From contig NZ_FMWS01000037.1 in the NCBI RefSeq assembly GCF_900103255.1, positions 42,612 to 106,611 of the forward strand: a DNA stretch of 64,000 nt. Direction: 5' to 3'. This DNA is from Gilliamella bombi. Lineage in GTDB: Bacteria > Pseudomonadota > Gammaproteobacteria > Enterobacterales > Orbaceae. A model generated the notes under the pieces. That model searched no databases. It was not told where the DNA came from and was given only the letters and a program-made list of their open reading frames with translations. How positions within the stretch are numbered: position 1 is the first letter of the stretch; each line of letters opens with the position of its first letter. Positions 50,669 to 60,933 of this stretch are shown in pieces. Made by a program: the position numbers and the translations under genes.

Positions 50669-52465
50669 TTACTCCTCGTTTTTTTTAGCTGCTAATTTTT
50701 TTAAACCAATTTCAAATGCTGAATCAAAATCAAGCACATCAGCCTTTGGCTTGTCAGTACCGACATCTGCCGCAGTTCCGTTTTTTGCTTGCTCAGCTTT
50801 TAAAATCTCAATGACTTTCGAATCTGGTTTTTCTGATACTTCAATATCGGGCATGAGCGATTGAACTTCTAAAATCGACATGCGTTTTTGATTTTCGGCT
50901 GCGCCCTTATGGCGTTTAACGAACTGCGTACGTTGACGTTTATGTTCACGAGCGGCTTGCGTATCACCGAACGCAACACGATCTAAACACTGAGCATCAC
51001 AGATAAATCGACCATCCAACGTATAAACAAGCACGCTATCGTGTAAATTTCTTGGGTCGAAGCGGATAACAACCTTGTTTGGTCGAATGCCGATTAATTT
51101 TTCATTGTAGTAACGGTTTTTAGCGCCACGAATCGAGCCGCCAGCATCAATCGTAAACGTACCATCAAAGCGAACAGTGACAGCCTCAGACGGTAGTAAC
51201 AATAATCGGCGTTGCTCTGCTGTAGCTTTTTTAATTACACTTGATTGATAACTAGAGTTAAATGCATCATCAAACGACATCACACCACCACAGACCTCGG
51301 TATTGCGGTTCGGTTTACTGTTAAACATAGCAATACCTTGCTCAAGCGCTTTTAAGAACACATCAACATCAACAGCATTCTTGCTGTTATAGTTATCGGG
51401 TTTTTCAAGCACATTTGCCCCTGTATACGCCCTAGCTAACAAAGGGTGCTTATCAACAAGCTCCCCAAGCTCGCCGTGAGAAAATGCACGCTCAATCGGC
51501 TTTGCTTGACCATGCCCCTTACCGAACATTACACTTGACCAATGAAGTTGAATGCCTAGCATTGGAATAATCCCCATTGGCTCATCTGGTTTAACTTTAA
51601 AGCGGTAACGATTTGGTACGCCACCAGTCAACCATTTGTTTGCTGCTGCTCTCGTGTTATCGATAGTGACATGCTTCGGTATACCGTAATTCTCAATCAC
51701 ATCAGCTAGCGATAGACGAATTGAATCGCTATTCTCTGAAACATCACAGTAGTAAGCTAAGATTTTGCGAGTACGAACATCTTGCCAGATCCATGTTTTA
51801 GGCCGTAAAACTTCGCCGTTATACCACTTAACAAACACGTTATGTAGGTAACCGTCATCGTTAATCCATTCGAGCGCATCAAGCTCAATAACGCTACGTT
51901 GCTGTGCAGGATACAACTGCATTAGTGCATGCTCGCCCTTACGCCACAATACTTGCTGTTGTGGTGTGATTTCACGTTCAATCTTTCGGCGCAAGCTTGA
52001 TTTGTGCGGAATATCCCAGCTCCATTCTTTAGCGACATCACACAACATCTGGTAGCATGCATTAAACGCCGGTTGCTCGGGTCGAAAATAGTTGGCAACA
52101 AAAAAGTCCCACGCTTCAGGTGTCATTTTGTATTGACGAGATGAATAATTACGAAAAGCACTACCGTCAAGCAGAGCAGGAAGATATTCGGATTGCTCAA
52201 CTTTAATTGCAGTGTAATACCATCGTCGAGCCGCTGAAGGGTTACACCCATGACTCTGCGCAACAACATCAAATGCCGTAACTGGGCTAGTGCCAGCATC
52301 AACAATAGCTTTAACAGCAAGGACAACCGCGACTTTAACTTTAGCCTTATCTTTTTGCTTATCAGTTGCCTTTTCCCACTTAGCCCAGAGAGCATCAGCG
52401 CAATAGCTTTTTTCCTTGGGTTCGGGCTTGTCTAAAATTTGTGAGCTTAAATTTGTAAAGCCCAA
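50669..52465 (-). CDS. MuA-like DDE transposase, N-terminus missing
   Basis: Transposase of a Mu-type element. The DDE triad is D196 (IELDALEW), D269 (VTIDNT) and E325 (AKPIERAF); the 56-residue D-E spacing equals that of MuA (D336-E392). The first part matches the MuA I-beta region ([28 protein letters not shown]). The Mu I-alpha and internal-activation-binding domains that should precede it are absent. The opening ~18 residues read antisense into the adhesin gene, so the start is probably a chance ATG after a deletion. Likely inactive or impaired. Confidence 0.85.
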   Translation of the reverse strand: MGFTNLSSQILDKPEPKEKSYCADALWAKWEKATDKQKDKAKVKVAVVLAVKAIVDAGTSPVTAFDVVAQSHGCNPSAARRWYYTAIKVEQSEYLPALLDGSAFRNYSSRQYKMTPEAWDFFVANYFRPEQPAFNACYQMLCDVAKEWSWDIPHKSSLRRKIEREITPQQQVLWRKGEHALMQLYPAQQRSVIELDALEWINDDGYLHNVFVKWYNGEVLRPKTWIWQDVRTRKILAYYCDVSENSDSIRLSLADVIENYGIPKHVTIDNTRAAANKWLTGGVPNRYRFKVKPDEPMGIIPMLGIQLHWSSVMFGKGHGQAKPIERAFSHGELGELVDKHPLLARAYTGANVLEKPDNYNSKNAVDVDVFLKALEQGIAMFNSKPNRNTEVCGGVMSFDDAFNSSYQSSVIKKATAEQRRLLLLPSEAVTVRFDGTFTIDAGGSIRGAKNRYYNEKLIGIRPNKVVIRFDPRNLHDSVLVYTLDGRFICDAQCLDRVAFGDTQAAREHKRQRTQFVKRHKGAAENQKRMSILEVQSLMPDIEVSEKPDSKVIEILKAEQAKNGTAADVGTDKPKADVLDFDSAFEIGLKKLAAKKNEE

Positions 52466-53252
52466 TCTTGAGCTGGGTGGACTCCATTTTGCTGGCCCTG
52501 CTGATATATGGCACCCAGATTATGGGTTCTTAGTTCAATCAACCGATCAGGGATCATATAACCTAAATTTTCCGACAACGGGCACAAATGGGTTATATTT
52601 TGATTTAATCATAAGGGGAGATGCCGATGAATTAACATGGGGAACGCCAATTACGCATGATGGAATTACCGCTACAGTAACAAGAAAAACAAAATGTAAT
52701 GCCCAATGCGATGTTGAATTTCGCGTTACACTAACAGGTCCAGAGGCAAGAAATCGATGGTTCAATCCTTATTCTAGTCGAATTGCTAGGCCAAGGTTAC
52801 CGCTGACCTTTGAGTTAGTGGGGAGAGATAGAGAGGGGAACGAGGTAATTAAATATGGATTTGTCCTGCAGAAATGGTTCGTGGTTAGGGGGGCTGAATT
52901 ATATCACTACCCTGATATGGTAACTTGGTGTAGTGGTTTGGGTTATCGTGTGCCACAGGTTAAGGATCTGACTAACGCTGTTTGTTCGGGTCTTGGTGAA
53001 GGTCCACATTGCCAAGGCTCTACCAGTGCGATACCGTCATCAACAGGTAATCATTATCAGCGTAGAATAGGTGTTGGATTATTTTCGGAGTGGGGCTTTA
53101 TGTATCATAACACTGGTGCGGATTTTATTGACCAAAATTACTGGACAAGTGACACGACGAAGAGGGACTGCCAGTTTGATGTAGGCGCAGATAATGGTGA
53201 TATTTATTTGTTCTGCGCACCCAACAATTACGGGCTTTGCACCACCCCTTAG
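52416..53252 (+). CDS. Lectin-like adhesin cassette 2 (5'-truncated)
   Basis: 278-residue frame paralogous to the adhesin at 19866-20804. Shared blocks: [51 protein letters not shown] and LFSEWG. The C-terminal module has NYWTSDT where lectin-like tips vary. It has no signal peptide; the first ~12 residues come from DNA antisense to the MuA gene. The likely upstream half was lost at the junction around 52411-52452. It may be a silent cassette rather than an expressed gene. Confidence 0.6.
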   Translation: MGSGLSKICELKFVKPNLELGGLHFAGPADIWHPDYGFLVQSTDQGSYNLNFPTTGTNGLYFDLIIRGDADELTWGTPITHDGITATVTRKTKCNAQCDVEFRVTLTGPEARNRWFNPYSSRIARPRLPLTFELVGRDREGNEVIKYGFVLQKWFVVRGAELYHYPDMVTWCSGLGYRVPQVKDLTNAVCSGLGEGPHCQGSTSAIPSSTGNHYQRRIGVGLFSEWGFMYHNTGADFIDQNYWTSDTTKRDCQFDVGADNGDIYLFCAPNNYGLCTTP

Positions 53253-53360
53253 TTTTTATGACTTAGTTATTAATTTTTATGGCGCTGATGATATTCTGAT
53301 ATTAATAAAGAATAATCAATAAAAGAATAAAATTCCAGTGCGAGGAGGACAGCCAAAATA

Positions 53361-53387
53361 GCAAAGCCTGAGAGCTTTGCATTTTAA
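53361..53387 (+). terminator. Terminator downstream of adhesin cassette 2
   Basis: GCAAAGC (53361-53367) pairs with GCTTTGC (53374-53380), followed by ATTTTAA. It lies 109 bases past the cassette's stop. Confidence 0.55.
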
Positions 53388-53471
53388 TGACTTAAAGTCC
53401 AAAAGCACTTTTATTAAAAATTAAACTTGATACAACAAAAGATAATCAATAAAAAAATTAATCTTTTATAA

Positions 53472-53503
53472 AATAAAATCAATATTCTATCTGAGTGATT
53501 CTT
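53472..53503 (+). repeat. Dispersed element, copy C
   Basis: AATAAAATCAATATTCTATC followed by TGAGTGATTCTTA. It abuts the yigZ stop codon and is a direct repeat of copy B across the Mu/adhesin region. Confidence 0.5.
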
Positions 53504-54083
53504 ATAGTTCAATAATAACTCGTCCACGAGTGATGTCGCTAATATTTTTTTGTAGGAGTTGCGATTTGTCTTTTGTGATAGCAACGTTTACTTTTACACC
53601 TTCAGCATCAAACTCTTGATTTTCAATAATGGAATCAAGTTCCTTTAGACGATTTTCGATAATTGGCCATTCGTTATAATAGCAGTGAAATTGTAGCGTC
53701 ATGCGGGCAATGAGTTCAATTAGCTCAGCTTGTTGTAAGCAGTGGCTAGCCGAACCGCCATAGGCTCGAATTAATCCTCCAGTACCCAATTTTATGCCAC
53801 CAAAGTAACGAGTTACTACTACAACCACTTGGTCACAATCTTGTCCTTCAATGGCTGAAAGAATAGGGCGACCTGCTGTACTAGTGGGCTCACCATCGTC
53901 ATTAAATCGGTATTGTTGTCCAATCTTCCATGCCCAGCAGTTGTGGGTGGCGTTGGGATCGCTTATTTGATTAATAAAGTCGGTGGCTTGTTCAGCTGAT
54001 GTGACTGGCGCTGCATTGACAATAAAACGACTTTTTTTGATTTCTTCTGTTAACTCGGTAGGATTTGCTAATGTATATGGCAT
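53502..54083 (-). CDS. yigZ: YigZ/IMPACT-family protein
   Basis: Conserved protein of the UPF0029/IMPACT family. It has KKSRFIVNAAPV, the NATHNCWAWKIG segment, NDDGEPTSTAGRPIL and the strong VVVTRYFGGIKLGTGGL signature. 193 residues, slightly shorter than E. coli YigZ at the C-terminus. Its biochemical role is not established; eukaryotic IMPACT affects translation control. Confidence 0.92.
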   Translation of the reverse strand: MPYTLANPTELTEEIKKSRFIVNAAPVTSAEQATDFINQISDPNATHNCWAWKIGQQYRFNDDGEPTSTAGRPILSAIEGQDCDQVVVVVTRYFGGIKLGTGGLIRAYGGSASHCLQQAELIELIARMTLQFHCYYNEWPIIENRLKELDSIIENQEFDAEGVKVNVAITKDKSQLLQKNISDITRGRVIIEL

Positions 54084-54136
54084 GCTAATTCTGATAAAAT
54101 CAATCTATTGGAATAATGATACTGAACAGAATAAAA

Positions 54137-54808
54137 ATGTCTATCAATTTAGAACAATTAATGCAAACACAGCAGGCGTTAGCCAAGCAGGTTAAATGCG
54201 ATGATGACTTTAATGCGTCAATAAATTACGTTGGTGGTACTGATGTTGGTTTTGAAGATAATGGCAAGATTACTCGAGCAGCAATCGTCATTTTGCGCTA
54301 TCCAACTTTCGAGGTTGTTGAGTATCATATTGCTCGGGTTGAGACAGGGTTTCCTTATATTCCTGGTTATTTGTCTTTTCGGGAATACCCTGCGCTACTT
54401 GCCGCTTGGCAACAGGTAACACAGAAGCCAGATTTGTTGTTCGTTGATGGGCAAGGTGTTGCTCATCCTCGGCGTTTAGGTATTGCAAGCCATTTAGGTT
54501 TGTTGTTAGATATGCCAACAATTGGTGTTGCTAAAAAAAGGCTTTGCGGTCAATACGAAATATTACCTAAGCAAGCAGGTAATGTAACACCTTTACAAGA
54601 CAAGCAAGAACAGATTGGTTGGGTTTTATGTAGTAAAAATAATTGCAATCCTTTATTTATTTCAACAGGTCACCGAGTAAGTCAAGATAGTGCTTTAAAA
54701 TGGGTTAATTTATGCTTGCGGGGCTATCGTTTGCCAGAACCGACTCGCTGGGCTGATGCGATAGCATCTAACAAGCCTTTGTTTAAGAAGTTTATTTATG
54801 CAGAATAA
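54137..54808 (+). CDS. nfi: Endonuclease V
   Basis: Cuts DNA next to deaminated bases such as inosine. ATG 54137 (MSINLEQLM) is preferred over 54116. Metal-binding residues are in VGGTDVGFE and [37 protein letters not shown] is the family signature. 223 residues, as in E. coli Nfi. Its end overlaps trmN6 by 11 bases. Confidence 0.95.
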   Translation: MSINLEQLMQTQQALAKQVKCDDDFNASINYVGGTDVGFEDNGKITRAAIVILRYPTFEVVEYHIARVETGFPYIPGYLSFREYPALLAAWQQVTQKPDLLFVDGQGVAHPRRLGIASHLGLLLDMPTIGVAKKRLCGQYEILPKQAGNVTPLQDKQEQIGWVLCSKNNCNPLFISTGHRVSQDSALKWVNLCLRGYRLPEPTRWADAIASNKPLFKKFIYAE

Positions 54809-55544
54809 TTCATTACCGTTAAAAAAAGGTGGCTTTACTTTTAAGCGTTTTTTTGTGGCGCACGATAAAAGTCCAATGAAGGTAACAACCGATAGTTGTT
54901 TGTTAGGGGCTTGGGTTCCGATTGATTCGTCTCCGCAAAAGGTACTCGATATTGGCTGTGGTTGTGGTGTAATTGCGTTAATGTTAGCTCAGCGGTTAGA
55001 ACATGATAGCAGCCAAATTGATGCCATCGATATTGATATGCAGGCGGTAGCACAATGTCAGCAAAATAGCCAACAAGCTGGTTTTACTTCGATTAATGCG
55101 ATTAATGCTGATATTAATCAATTTCAGCTAAGTTATGCGGTGGGCTATGATTTGATTGTGACTAATCCCCCTTATTTTGAATCTGCCGTTGATTGTCGCA
55201 ATTCCCAAAGACAGTTGGCACGTTATACCGAATGCTTGAACTTTCAACAGCTTATTGACACAGTTAAGCGCTTACTAAAACCGAAAGGGCAATTTTGTTT
55301 AGTTTTACCTTATCATTTATCCAATCAGTTTAGGTTATTATGTGAATCTAATCAGTTATATTTATTCCAACTGATGAATGTTAGATATAGTGCAGATAAA
55401 GACTTTTCGTTATCATTATTGGCTTTTTCATTTATCCAGGCTAATAAAATTGATGAGCAGCAATTGTGTATGCGAGATGGTGATGGGCGTTATTCTCAAG
55501 ACTTCAGAAAGCTATTAGCTGACTTTTATTTATTTCGAAAATAA
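54798..55544 (+). CDS. yfiC: tRNA1(Val) adenine(37)-N6-methyltransferase TrmN6
   Basis: SAM-dependent methyltransferase acting on A37 of tRNA-Val. SAM-binding DIGCGCG is at 51-57 and the catalytic NPPYF at 123-127. 248 residues; the start [19 protein letters not shown] matches E. coli YfiC. Coupled to nfi. Confidence 0.92.
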   Translation: MQNNSLPLKKGGFTFKRFFVAHDKSPMKVTTDSCLLGAWVPIDSSPQKVLDIGCGCGVIALMLAQRLEHDSSQIDAIDIDMQAVAQCQQNSQQAGFTSINAINADINQFQLSYAVGYDLIVTNPPYFESAVDCRNSQRQLARYTECLNFQQLIDTVKRLLKPKGQFCLVLPYHLSNQFRLLCESNQLYLFQLMNVRYSADKDFSLSLLAFSFIQANKIDEQQLCMRDGDGRYSQDFRKLLADFYLFRK

Positions 55545-55555
55545 CGCCTAACTAA

Positions 55556-56965
55556 TTAATTTGGTGTTATGTAGAAGTGTAAAATAGCGATGATAGCTAA
55601 TAGGATGATTGCAATAGCGTACACTTTGTCATGCAAGTAACTAAATGCTGGCAAAGATCGTTCCTTTCTGGCATAAAGGTAAAAACAGAGTCCCATACTA
55701 TAGAGTATCATCGACAGTAATAAATAAACTGTGCCACCAGCATAAATCAACCATATGCCATAAAGCGATCCTAAAGCGCCAATCATAATTAAGTAGGCTT
55801 TACCTTGTTGAACGGCTAATTTAAAAACAAAGAGAGCCGCCAGTAAATAGGGAATAAGCACCATTGAGGTTGATAATTGGATTAAGGTGTTGTAGCCAGA
55901 TTGATAGTAGTGGGCAAGGATAATTAATACGGTTATTAAACATGTTGTTAACCATAATGCGTTGGATGGCGTGCCTGCTTTGTTGAGTTTTCCAAAACAA
56001 CTTGGTACTGTGTGTTGTGTGCCTTGGCCAGCTAAAAATAGCATTTCGGCCGCTAGCATTAACCATGATAGTAATCCACCACTGACTGACACAATTAAAC
56101 CAATATTAATTAATGTTGCTCCCCAGCTGCCTACTACATGTTCAATAACAAGTGCCATTGAAGGGTTTTTCATTTGAGCAAGTTCTTGTTGTGGCACAAT
56201 ACCAAGCGATAACACTGATACGCAAACAAGTAATAAGCTGGTAATAGCAAAGCCAAAAAAGGTGGCTCGGCTAATGCTGATGATGTTTTTGGCTCTAGCA
56301 GCATACACAGTTGCGCTTTCAATCCCTAAGTAGACCCAAACGGTATAGAGCATGGTGTTTTTTACTTGCTCGATAATTGAGCCTAATTGCGGTGTTCCCC
56401 AAAAATCTATCTTAAATGTCGATATTTTAAAGGCAAGGCTAACACAAACAATAAATAAACCAATAGGCACGATTTTCGCTAATGTTACTAGGCAATTTAA
56501 TAAAAAAGCACGATATATTCCTTTTAATACAAAATAGTGCACTATCCATAAAAATATGATAGCCGTAATAACGGCAGGTAATGTGGTACCATGACCAAAG
56601 AAGCTCAAGCAATCAAAAGATCCTAATGCACTAAATAAAATCACTAGGTAGCTGGTGCACGACATCCATGCTGATATCCAGTAGCCCCACGCGGCATTAA
56701 AGCCGATATAATCGCCAAAACCTTCACGCACATAACCATATAATCCATCATTGATTTTGTAAAATCGAATCGATAAATACTGAAATATCCGTGTTAGCAT
56801 TAACATGCCAAATAGAGTTATTATCCATGCAATTAAAATAGCGCCAGAGCCCGAACTTTCGGCCATGTTTTGTGGTAGGCTGAAAATACCGCTGCCTACA
56901 ATACTGCCAACCACTAACAGTGTGAGTGGCAGGATGCCTAGCTTTTTTCTTACCGATGTATTCAT
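55556..56965 (-). CDS. APC-family basic amino-acid antiporter/permease
   Basis: 469-residue inner-membrane transporter with about twelve helices. It opens LGILPLTLLVVGSIVGSGIFSLPQNMA, the substrate-binding TM1 signature of arginine/ornithine and polyamine antiporters (ArcD/YdgI type). It lies 51 bases downstream of the DDAH-like gene, so it probably imports or exchanges arginine-type substrates for that enzyme (inference). Confidence 0.85.
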   Translation of the reverse strand: MNTSVRKKLGILPLTLLVVGSIVGSGIFSLPQNMAESSGSGAILIAWIITLFGMLMLTRIFQYLSIRFYKINDGLYGYVREGFGDYIGFNAAWGYWISAWMSCTSYLVILFSALGSFDCLSFFGHGTTLPAVITAIIFLWIVHYFVLKGIYRAFLLNCLVTLAKIVPIGLFIVCVSLAFKISTFKIDFWGTPQLGSIIEQVKNTMLYTVWVYLGIESATVYAARAKNIISISRATFFGFAITSLLLVCVSVLSLGIVPQQELAQMKNPSMALVIEHVVGSWGATLINIGLIVSVSGGLLSWLMLAAEMLFLAGQGTQHTVPSCFGKLNKAGTPSNALWLTTCLITVLIILAHYYQSGYNTLIQLSTSMVLIPYLLAALFVFKLAVQQGKAYLIMIGALGSLYGIWLIYAGGTVYLLLSMILYSMGLCFYLYARKERSLPAFSYLHDKVYAIAIILLAIIAILHFYITPN

Positions 56966-57016
56966 ATTGTTGTCTTATTATGTGGTTTAGTACGGTTAAT
57001 ATTTAATATAGATCGA

Positions 57017-57787
57017 TTAAAATCTTAGTGACATGCAACTTACGCCACCATCAATCTTTTGATATTCCGATGTATCAACTTCAATAACTTGATAACCAAG
57101 TTTTTCTATTTTTGCTTTTGTTGTTGGATAGCCCATTGGCATTATTACGTGATCATTAACCCAAATACAGTTGGCAGCATAACTTTCTTGTTCGGGAATT
57201 TCGATAATATTAAAGCGTTGAAACTCTGGTTTAGTTATAAATTCGCCTGCTGCTAATAGGTTATTGTTTTCTAAATAAGCTAAACCTGTTTTTAGATGTA
57301 ATACTTTTTCAAGCTTAACTACCGAACCAGTTAATCCGTACTTCTCTAAAATAGCTATCATTTGGTTAGCACCAGCTTGGTTGGTTCGAGCAGATAAGCC
57401 AATATAGTAGTGGTTTTCAACCATCATTATATCGCCAGCTTCAACGGTGCCTGGTGCGGTGATTCGCTCAACTTTATTGGGATAAAATCGTTCAATGGTG
57501 TCTGATATAATTTCGGTTTCTGCTCGGCGACTTTCAGCTCCAGGCCTTGTAATAATTGCACAATATGGGGTACAAAGCACAGCGTCTTCAACAAAGACTG
57601 AATCAGGAAAACGTTCGTCGGGTGGTAAAATAGTGATATCAACATCGCACTGCTGTAGTGCTCGAATGTAATAGTTATGCTGATCTAAGGCCTTTTGATA
57701 ATCAGGTTTACCCAAGTTAGCTGACGTTAATCCGTTAATTAAAGATTTGGCGGGTGTTCTTGCAATAATATGGTTAAATTTTTTCAT
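57017..57787 (-). CDS. Dimethylarginine dimethylaminohydrolase-like amidinohydrolase
   Basis: Guanidine-modifying enzyme of the DDAH/arginine-deiminase superfamily. ATG 57787 (MKKFNHIIARTPAKSL) has AAGGAA upstream; the longer frame from 57844 is unsupported. Active-site pieces: FPDSVFVED, PGTVEAGDIM, a histidine in VLHLKTGL and the catalytic cysteine C251 in DGGVSCMSLRF. 256 residues, the size of bacterial DDAH. The substrate could be methylarginine or a related guanidino compound. Operon with the permease. Confidence 0.88.
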   Translation of the reverse strand: MKKFNHIIARTPAKSLINGLTSANLGKPDYQKALDQHNYYIRALQQCDVDITILPPDERFPDSVFVEDAVLCTPYCAIITRPGAESRRAETEIISDTIERFYPNKVERITAPGTVEAGDIMMVENHYYIGLSARTNQAGANQMIAILEKYGLTGSVVKLEKVLHLKTGLAYLENNNLLAAGEFITKPEFQRFNIIEIPEQESYAANCIWVNDHVIMPMGYPTTKAKIEKLGYQVIEVDTSEYQKIDGGVSCMSLRF

Positions 57788-58028
57788 TCTATCTATTTCC
57801 TTTTGTTTTAAATAATTATGCTTTATTTGTGAATAATAATTCACATTTATAGCTTTATCAAGATGTAAAGTGTATTTTTATTCGTTTTTGGAGGTTTTGT
57901 TGGTTTTTTATCTTGATTTATTTAGCTGAATTTAGATAGAGTGGTGGTATAAATCTATTTTTTATGCAATGAAAATGACTAACTTATTTTATTTTAGAAA
58001 GGAAATAAAAGTATTCAAAATAAAAAAA

Positions 58029-58043
58029 GGCACTAATTGTGCC
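58029..58043 (-). terminator. Terminator after apt
   Basis: GGCAC and GTGCC flank a 5-nt loop; on the minus strand the hairpin is followed by a T7 run, 12 bases past the apt stop. Confidence 0.75.
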
Positions 58044-58054
58044 CTTAATAGTAA

Positions 58055-58606
58055 TTATTCGCCGTCAAAATTAACTAAAGTAAAGCAATCAATTCCCATA
58101 TCCGTTAACTTTGTTTTGCCACCTAAATCTGGTAAGTTGATTACAAATGCGGCGTTTTCGGCAATGCCACCAGCTTTACGAATTAAATTCGCTGTTGCAG
58201 CAATTGTTCCACCTGTAGCAAGTAAATCATCAATAATTAATACTCGTTCACCTGGTTTAATGGCATCAGTGTGAATTTCTAACGTATCTGTACCGTACTC
58301 AAGCTGATATTCTTCTTTAAATACGTGGCGAGGCAATTTATTAGGTTTTCGAACAGGAATAAAACCGACACCTAACGCTAACGCAATTGGTGCAGCAAAA
58401 ATAAAGCCTCGAGCTTCTGTGCCTACTACTTTATCAATTTTTTTATCACGATAATGATCAATTAATAATTCAACAGTGGTTTTAAATGCAGCAGGATCAG
58501 CAAGTAAACTTGTGATGTCACGAAACAAAACCCCTTCTTTTGGATAGTTGGGAATAGTAAGAATGCTGTCTTTAATTAATGCAAGTTTTTCTTGTAACTG
58601 ATTCAT
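58055..58606 (-). CDS. apt: Adenine phosphoribosyltransferase
   Basis: Purine salvage enzyme converting adenine and PRPP to AMP. It has [38 protein letters not shown] and the PRPP loop [13 protein letters not shown]. 183 residues, exactly as in E. coli Apt. Monocistronic. Confidence 0.97.
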   Translation of the reverse strand: MNQLQEKLALIKDSILTIPNYPKEGVLFRDITSLLADPAAFKTTVELLIDHYRDKKIDKVVGTEARGFIFAAPIALALGVGFIPVRKPNKLPRHVFKEEYQLEYGTDTLEIHTDAIKPGERVLIIDDLLATGGTIAATANLIRKAGGIAENAAFVINLPDLGGKTKLTDMGIDCFTLVNFDGE

Positions 58607-58778
58607 CTAAATGCTCTCTAAGTTCTTCTATAAGAGTTGCTAATCTTACATTATATACCTGCAAACTTTTTAGTTGCAACAAAGAAACCGTAATATCATG
58701 CTGAAACCTAGCAATACTTATAATTTAAGTAATAAAACTGCCATTACTGTATTTAGCACAGCAATTATAATGGAACAA

Positions 58779-59831
58779 TTAAGAATGTCTTTTTTCATGT
58801 TCAATTAACCATCGTTTCCTTTCTAACCCTCCGCCATATCCCATTAATTCACCATTTGAGCCAATGACTCGGTGGCAAGGTATGATAATTGCAATTCGAT
58901 TAAATCCATTTGCGCTTGCAACTGAGCGGATAGCATGTGGATTATTGATGTTTTCTGCTTGCTCTTTATAGGTAGTTAGTTTTCCATAAGGGATTTGTTT
59001 TAAACTGTCCCAAACAGTTCGCTGAAAATCTGTTCCAGGAGTATGTAATTTAACTGCAAAATATTTTCTTATTCCTTGAAAATATTGATCAATTTCATTT
59101 TTAGCTTGAACAATATGGCTATTTTCTCCAAAAATAATTTTTGTATTAAGTTGTGTTTGTAATTGTTTAAATTCTGTTTCTAACATTCGACGATCCACGA
59201 ATTCTAATAGGCAAATACCTTGATTAGTGGCGCAAATAAACATTGGTCCCAATGGTGTAGTTAGGCGATTAACCAAAATAATTTCGTTATTAGTATTTTG
59301 AGATGGGGCATTTTTCATTATTTTTTTGTAAGTGTATCCAAAACCACTTAATGACTCATATCCTGTATCATAAGCGGTATTAATGACATTTTTACCAATT
59401 TTAAGCTCTTGAAAGGCATTATTTATTCGATACATCCTTTGATAGGCTTGGAAGGTAATACCATAATTTTTTTTGAACCAGCGTCTGATCGTTTCGGGGC
59501 TTATTTGATGCTCTTTTAATATCATATCGGATATTTTTGTTTTAGGATTTTGGGTAATTAATGCGATAGCTTTAATGACTTCTGATGGTGCTGCGTTAGA
59601 ATTTTCAGTTGGTTTGCAAATTTTACAAGGACGATATCCAGCATCAAGAGCTTCTTTGAAAGTGCTAAAAAATTCTACATTTTCATATTTTGGTTTCTTT
59701 GCCCGACAAGTTGCAATACAAAATACCGAAGTTGTTTTAACTCCAGCATAGAATATCCCAATATAGCCTTGGTCTTTTGCAAGTAAAGCCTGATAATATT
59801 GTTTTCTTTTGTCTAAATTGGTAATAAGCAT
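58779..59831 (-). CDS. ada: Ada: bifunctional DNA alkylation repair protein and regulator
   Basis: Repairs methylphosphotriesters and O6-methylguanine, and activates its own regulon. The zinc cysteines C38, C42, C69 and C72 sit at the same positions as in E. coli Ada. An AraC-type HTH follows (IRRWFKKNYGITFQAYQRMY). The C-terminal methyltransferase has C319 in IPCHRVIG. 350 residues. No alkB or alkA neighbour is seen here. Confidence 0.95.
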   Translation of the reverse strand: MLITNLDKRKQYYQALLAKDQGYIGIFYAGVKTTSVFCIATCRAKKPKYENVEFFSTFKEALDAGYRPCKICKPTENSNAAPSEVIKAIALITQNPKTKISDMILKEHQISPETIRRWFKKNYGITFQAYQRMYRINNAFQELKIGKNVINTAYDTGYESLSGFGYTYKKIMKNAPSQNTNNEIILVNRLTTPLGPMFICATNQGICLLEFVDRRMLETEFKQLQTQLNTKIIFGENSHIVQAKNEIDQYFQGIRKYFAVKLHTPGTDFQRTVWDSLKQIPYGKLTTYKEQAENINNPHAIRSVASANGFNRIAIIIPCHRVIGSNGELMGYGGGLERKRWLIEHEKRHS

Positions 59832-60036
59832 AATTTTTAAAATCTTAATTTTAGTTAATTGATAACTGAGTTTTGTAATCTGGTTAGCATATTAAATAAA
59901 CAGTAAGCATCGCAACCGAAAAACCGACAACTATTTTTATTTTACTGTTTTTATGGTTTATAAATATAATTGGTGATTACCACATTCTATCTTTGTCAAA
60001 ATGTGGTTGTATTTAATATATAAAGATTGACGTAAT

Positions 60037-60075
60037 AAAACCTTAACCATTTAATGATTGTTGATTAAGGTTTTT
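60037..60075. terminator. Terminator after ispE
   Basis: AAAACCTTAA (60037-60046) pairs with TTAAGGTTTT (60065-60074). Flanking T and A runs allow use on either strand; it ends just past the ispE stop. Confidence 0.7.
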
Positions 60076-60077
60076 GT

Positions 60078-60920
60078 TTAATTTGTGAATAAAGGAGATG
60101 TGTTTAACGATTTTGCGACAAAACTATTAACTGATAGTGCTGCATTAAGTTTGCCTTGAATGGCTAATGCTTGTTGCTTTGATTCACATTGGGTAAAAAC
60201 ACATGCACCAGTTCCTGTTAATCGAGTTGTACCATATTGGGAAAGGTAAGTAATTATATTATCTATTGTTGGATAACGTTTCCTAACTACTTCCTCACAA
60301 TCATTTTTTAATTCGTTAAACTTCAATGAAAGTAAATCCGTAATGCTTTGAGCTGGCGTATTGCGAGTTAGCTCAGGATCATTAAATATTTCGACTGTTG
60401 ATATTTCAATATTAGGGCAAGTGACTAAATACCAATATTCAGGAATATCTACAGGGTGAAATTGATCGCCAATTCCTTCGGCAAAAGCCGCATGACCATA
60501 AATAAAAATAGGGACATCGGCACCAATTTTTCGTCCTATATCCATTAGTATTTCGGTTGATAAATTAAGTTGCCATAGCTGATTAAGTGCTACTAATACT
60601 GTTGCAGCATTAGATGAGGCTCCTCCTAATCCACCACCCATAGGAATTTTTTTATCAATTGTAATATCTACACCTAAATCATTACGGTTGGTATAGGATT
60701 TCAATTGTTCAGCAGCAACAACAATTAAGTTTTTATTAACGGGTACATTTGTAAAATCGGTTAATAAGTTAATTTTATTATCTTGACGAACATTAAAGAT
60801 TAGGATGTCGCAATAATCAATAAATTGAAATAACGTTTGCAAATTATGATAATTGTCAGAACGGCGTCCAGTGATATAAAGGAATAAATTTAATTTAGCA
60901 GGTGATAACCACTGTTTCAT
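60078..60920 (-). CDS. ispE: 4-(cytidine 5'-diphospho)-2-C-methyl-D-erythritol kinase
   Basis: MEP-pathway GHMP kinase for isoprenoid synthesis. It starts KQWLSPAKLNLFLYITGRRS; the ATP-binding PMGGGLGGASSNAAT and the C-terminal TGTGACVF are the three GHMP motifs. 280 residues. It lies 13 bases after lolB, the enterobacterial order. Confidence 0.95.
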   Translation of the reverse strand: MKQWLSPAKLNLFLYITGRRSDNYHNLQTLFQFIDYCDILIFNVRQDNKINLLTDFTNVPVNKNLIVVAAEQLKSYTNRNDLGVDITIDKKIPMGGGLGGASSNAATVLVALNQLWQLNLSTEILMDIGRKIGADVPIFIYGHAAFAEGIGDQFHPVDIPEYWYLVTCPNIEISTVEIFNDPELTRNTPAQSITDLLSLKFNELKNDCEEVVRKRYPTIDNIITYLSQYGTTRLTGTGACVFTQCESKQQALAIQGKLNAALSVNSFVAKSLNTSPLFTN

Positions 60921-60933
60921 AACTAATTATCCT

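Noticed and set aside
18158..52465. CRISPR-associated transposon (I-F array plus transposase)
   Set aside because: The transposase genes are MuA/MuB with an HTH-bearing MuB, lie 30 kb from the array, are broken, and no tniQ, cas6 or cas7 genes accompany the array.
52547..52765. Minus-strand frame inside adhesin cassette 2 as a continuation of MuA
   Set aside because: It has no resemblance to the missing MuA end-binding domain; the cassette frame on the other strand is clearly conserved with its paralogue.
57969..58274. 101-residue plus-strand frame overlapping apt
   Set aside because: Antisense to apt, which is conserved along its whole length; no ribosome site.
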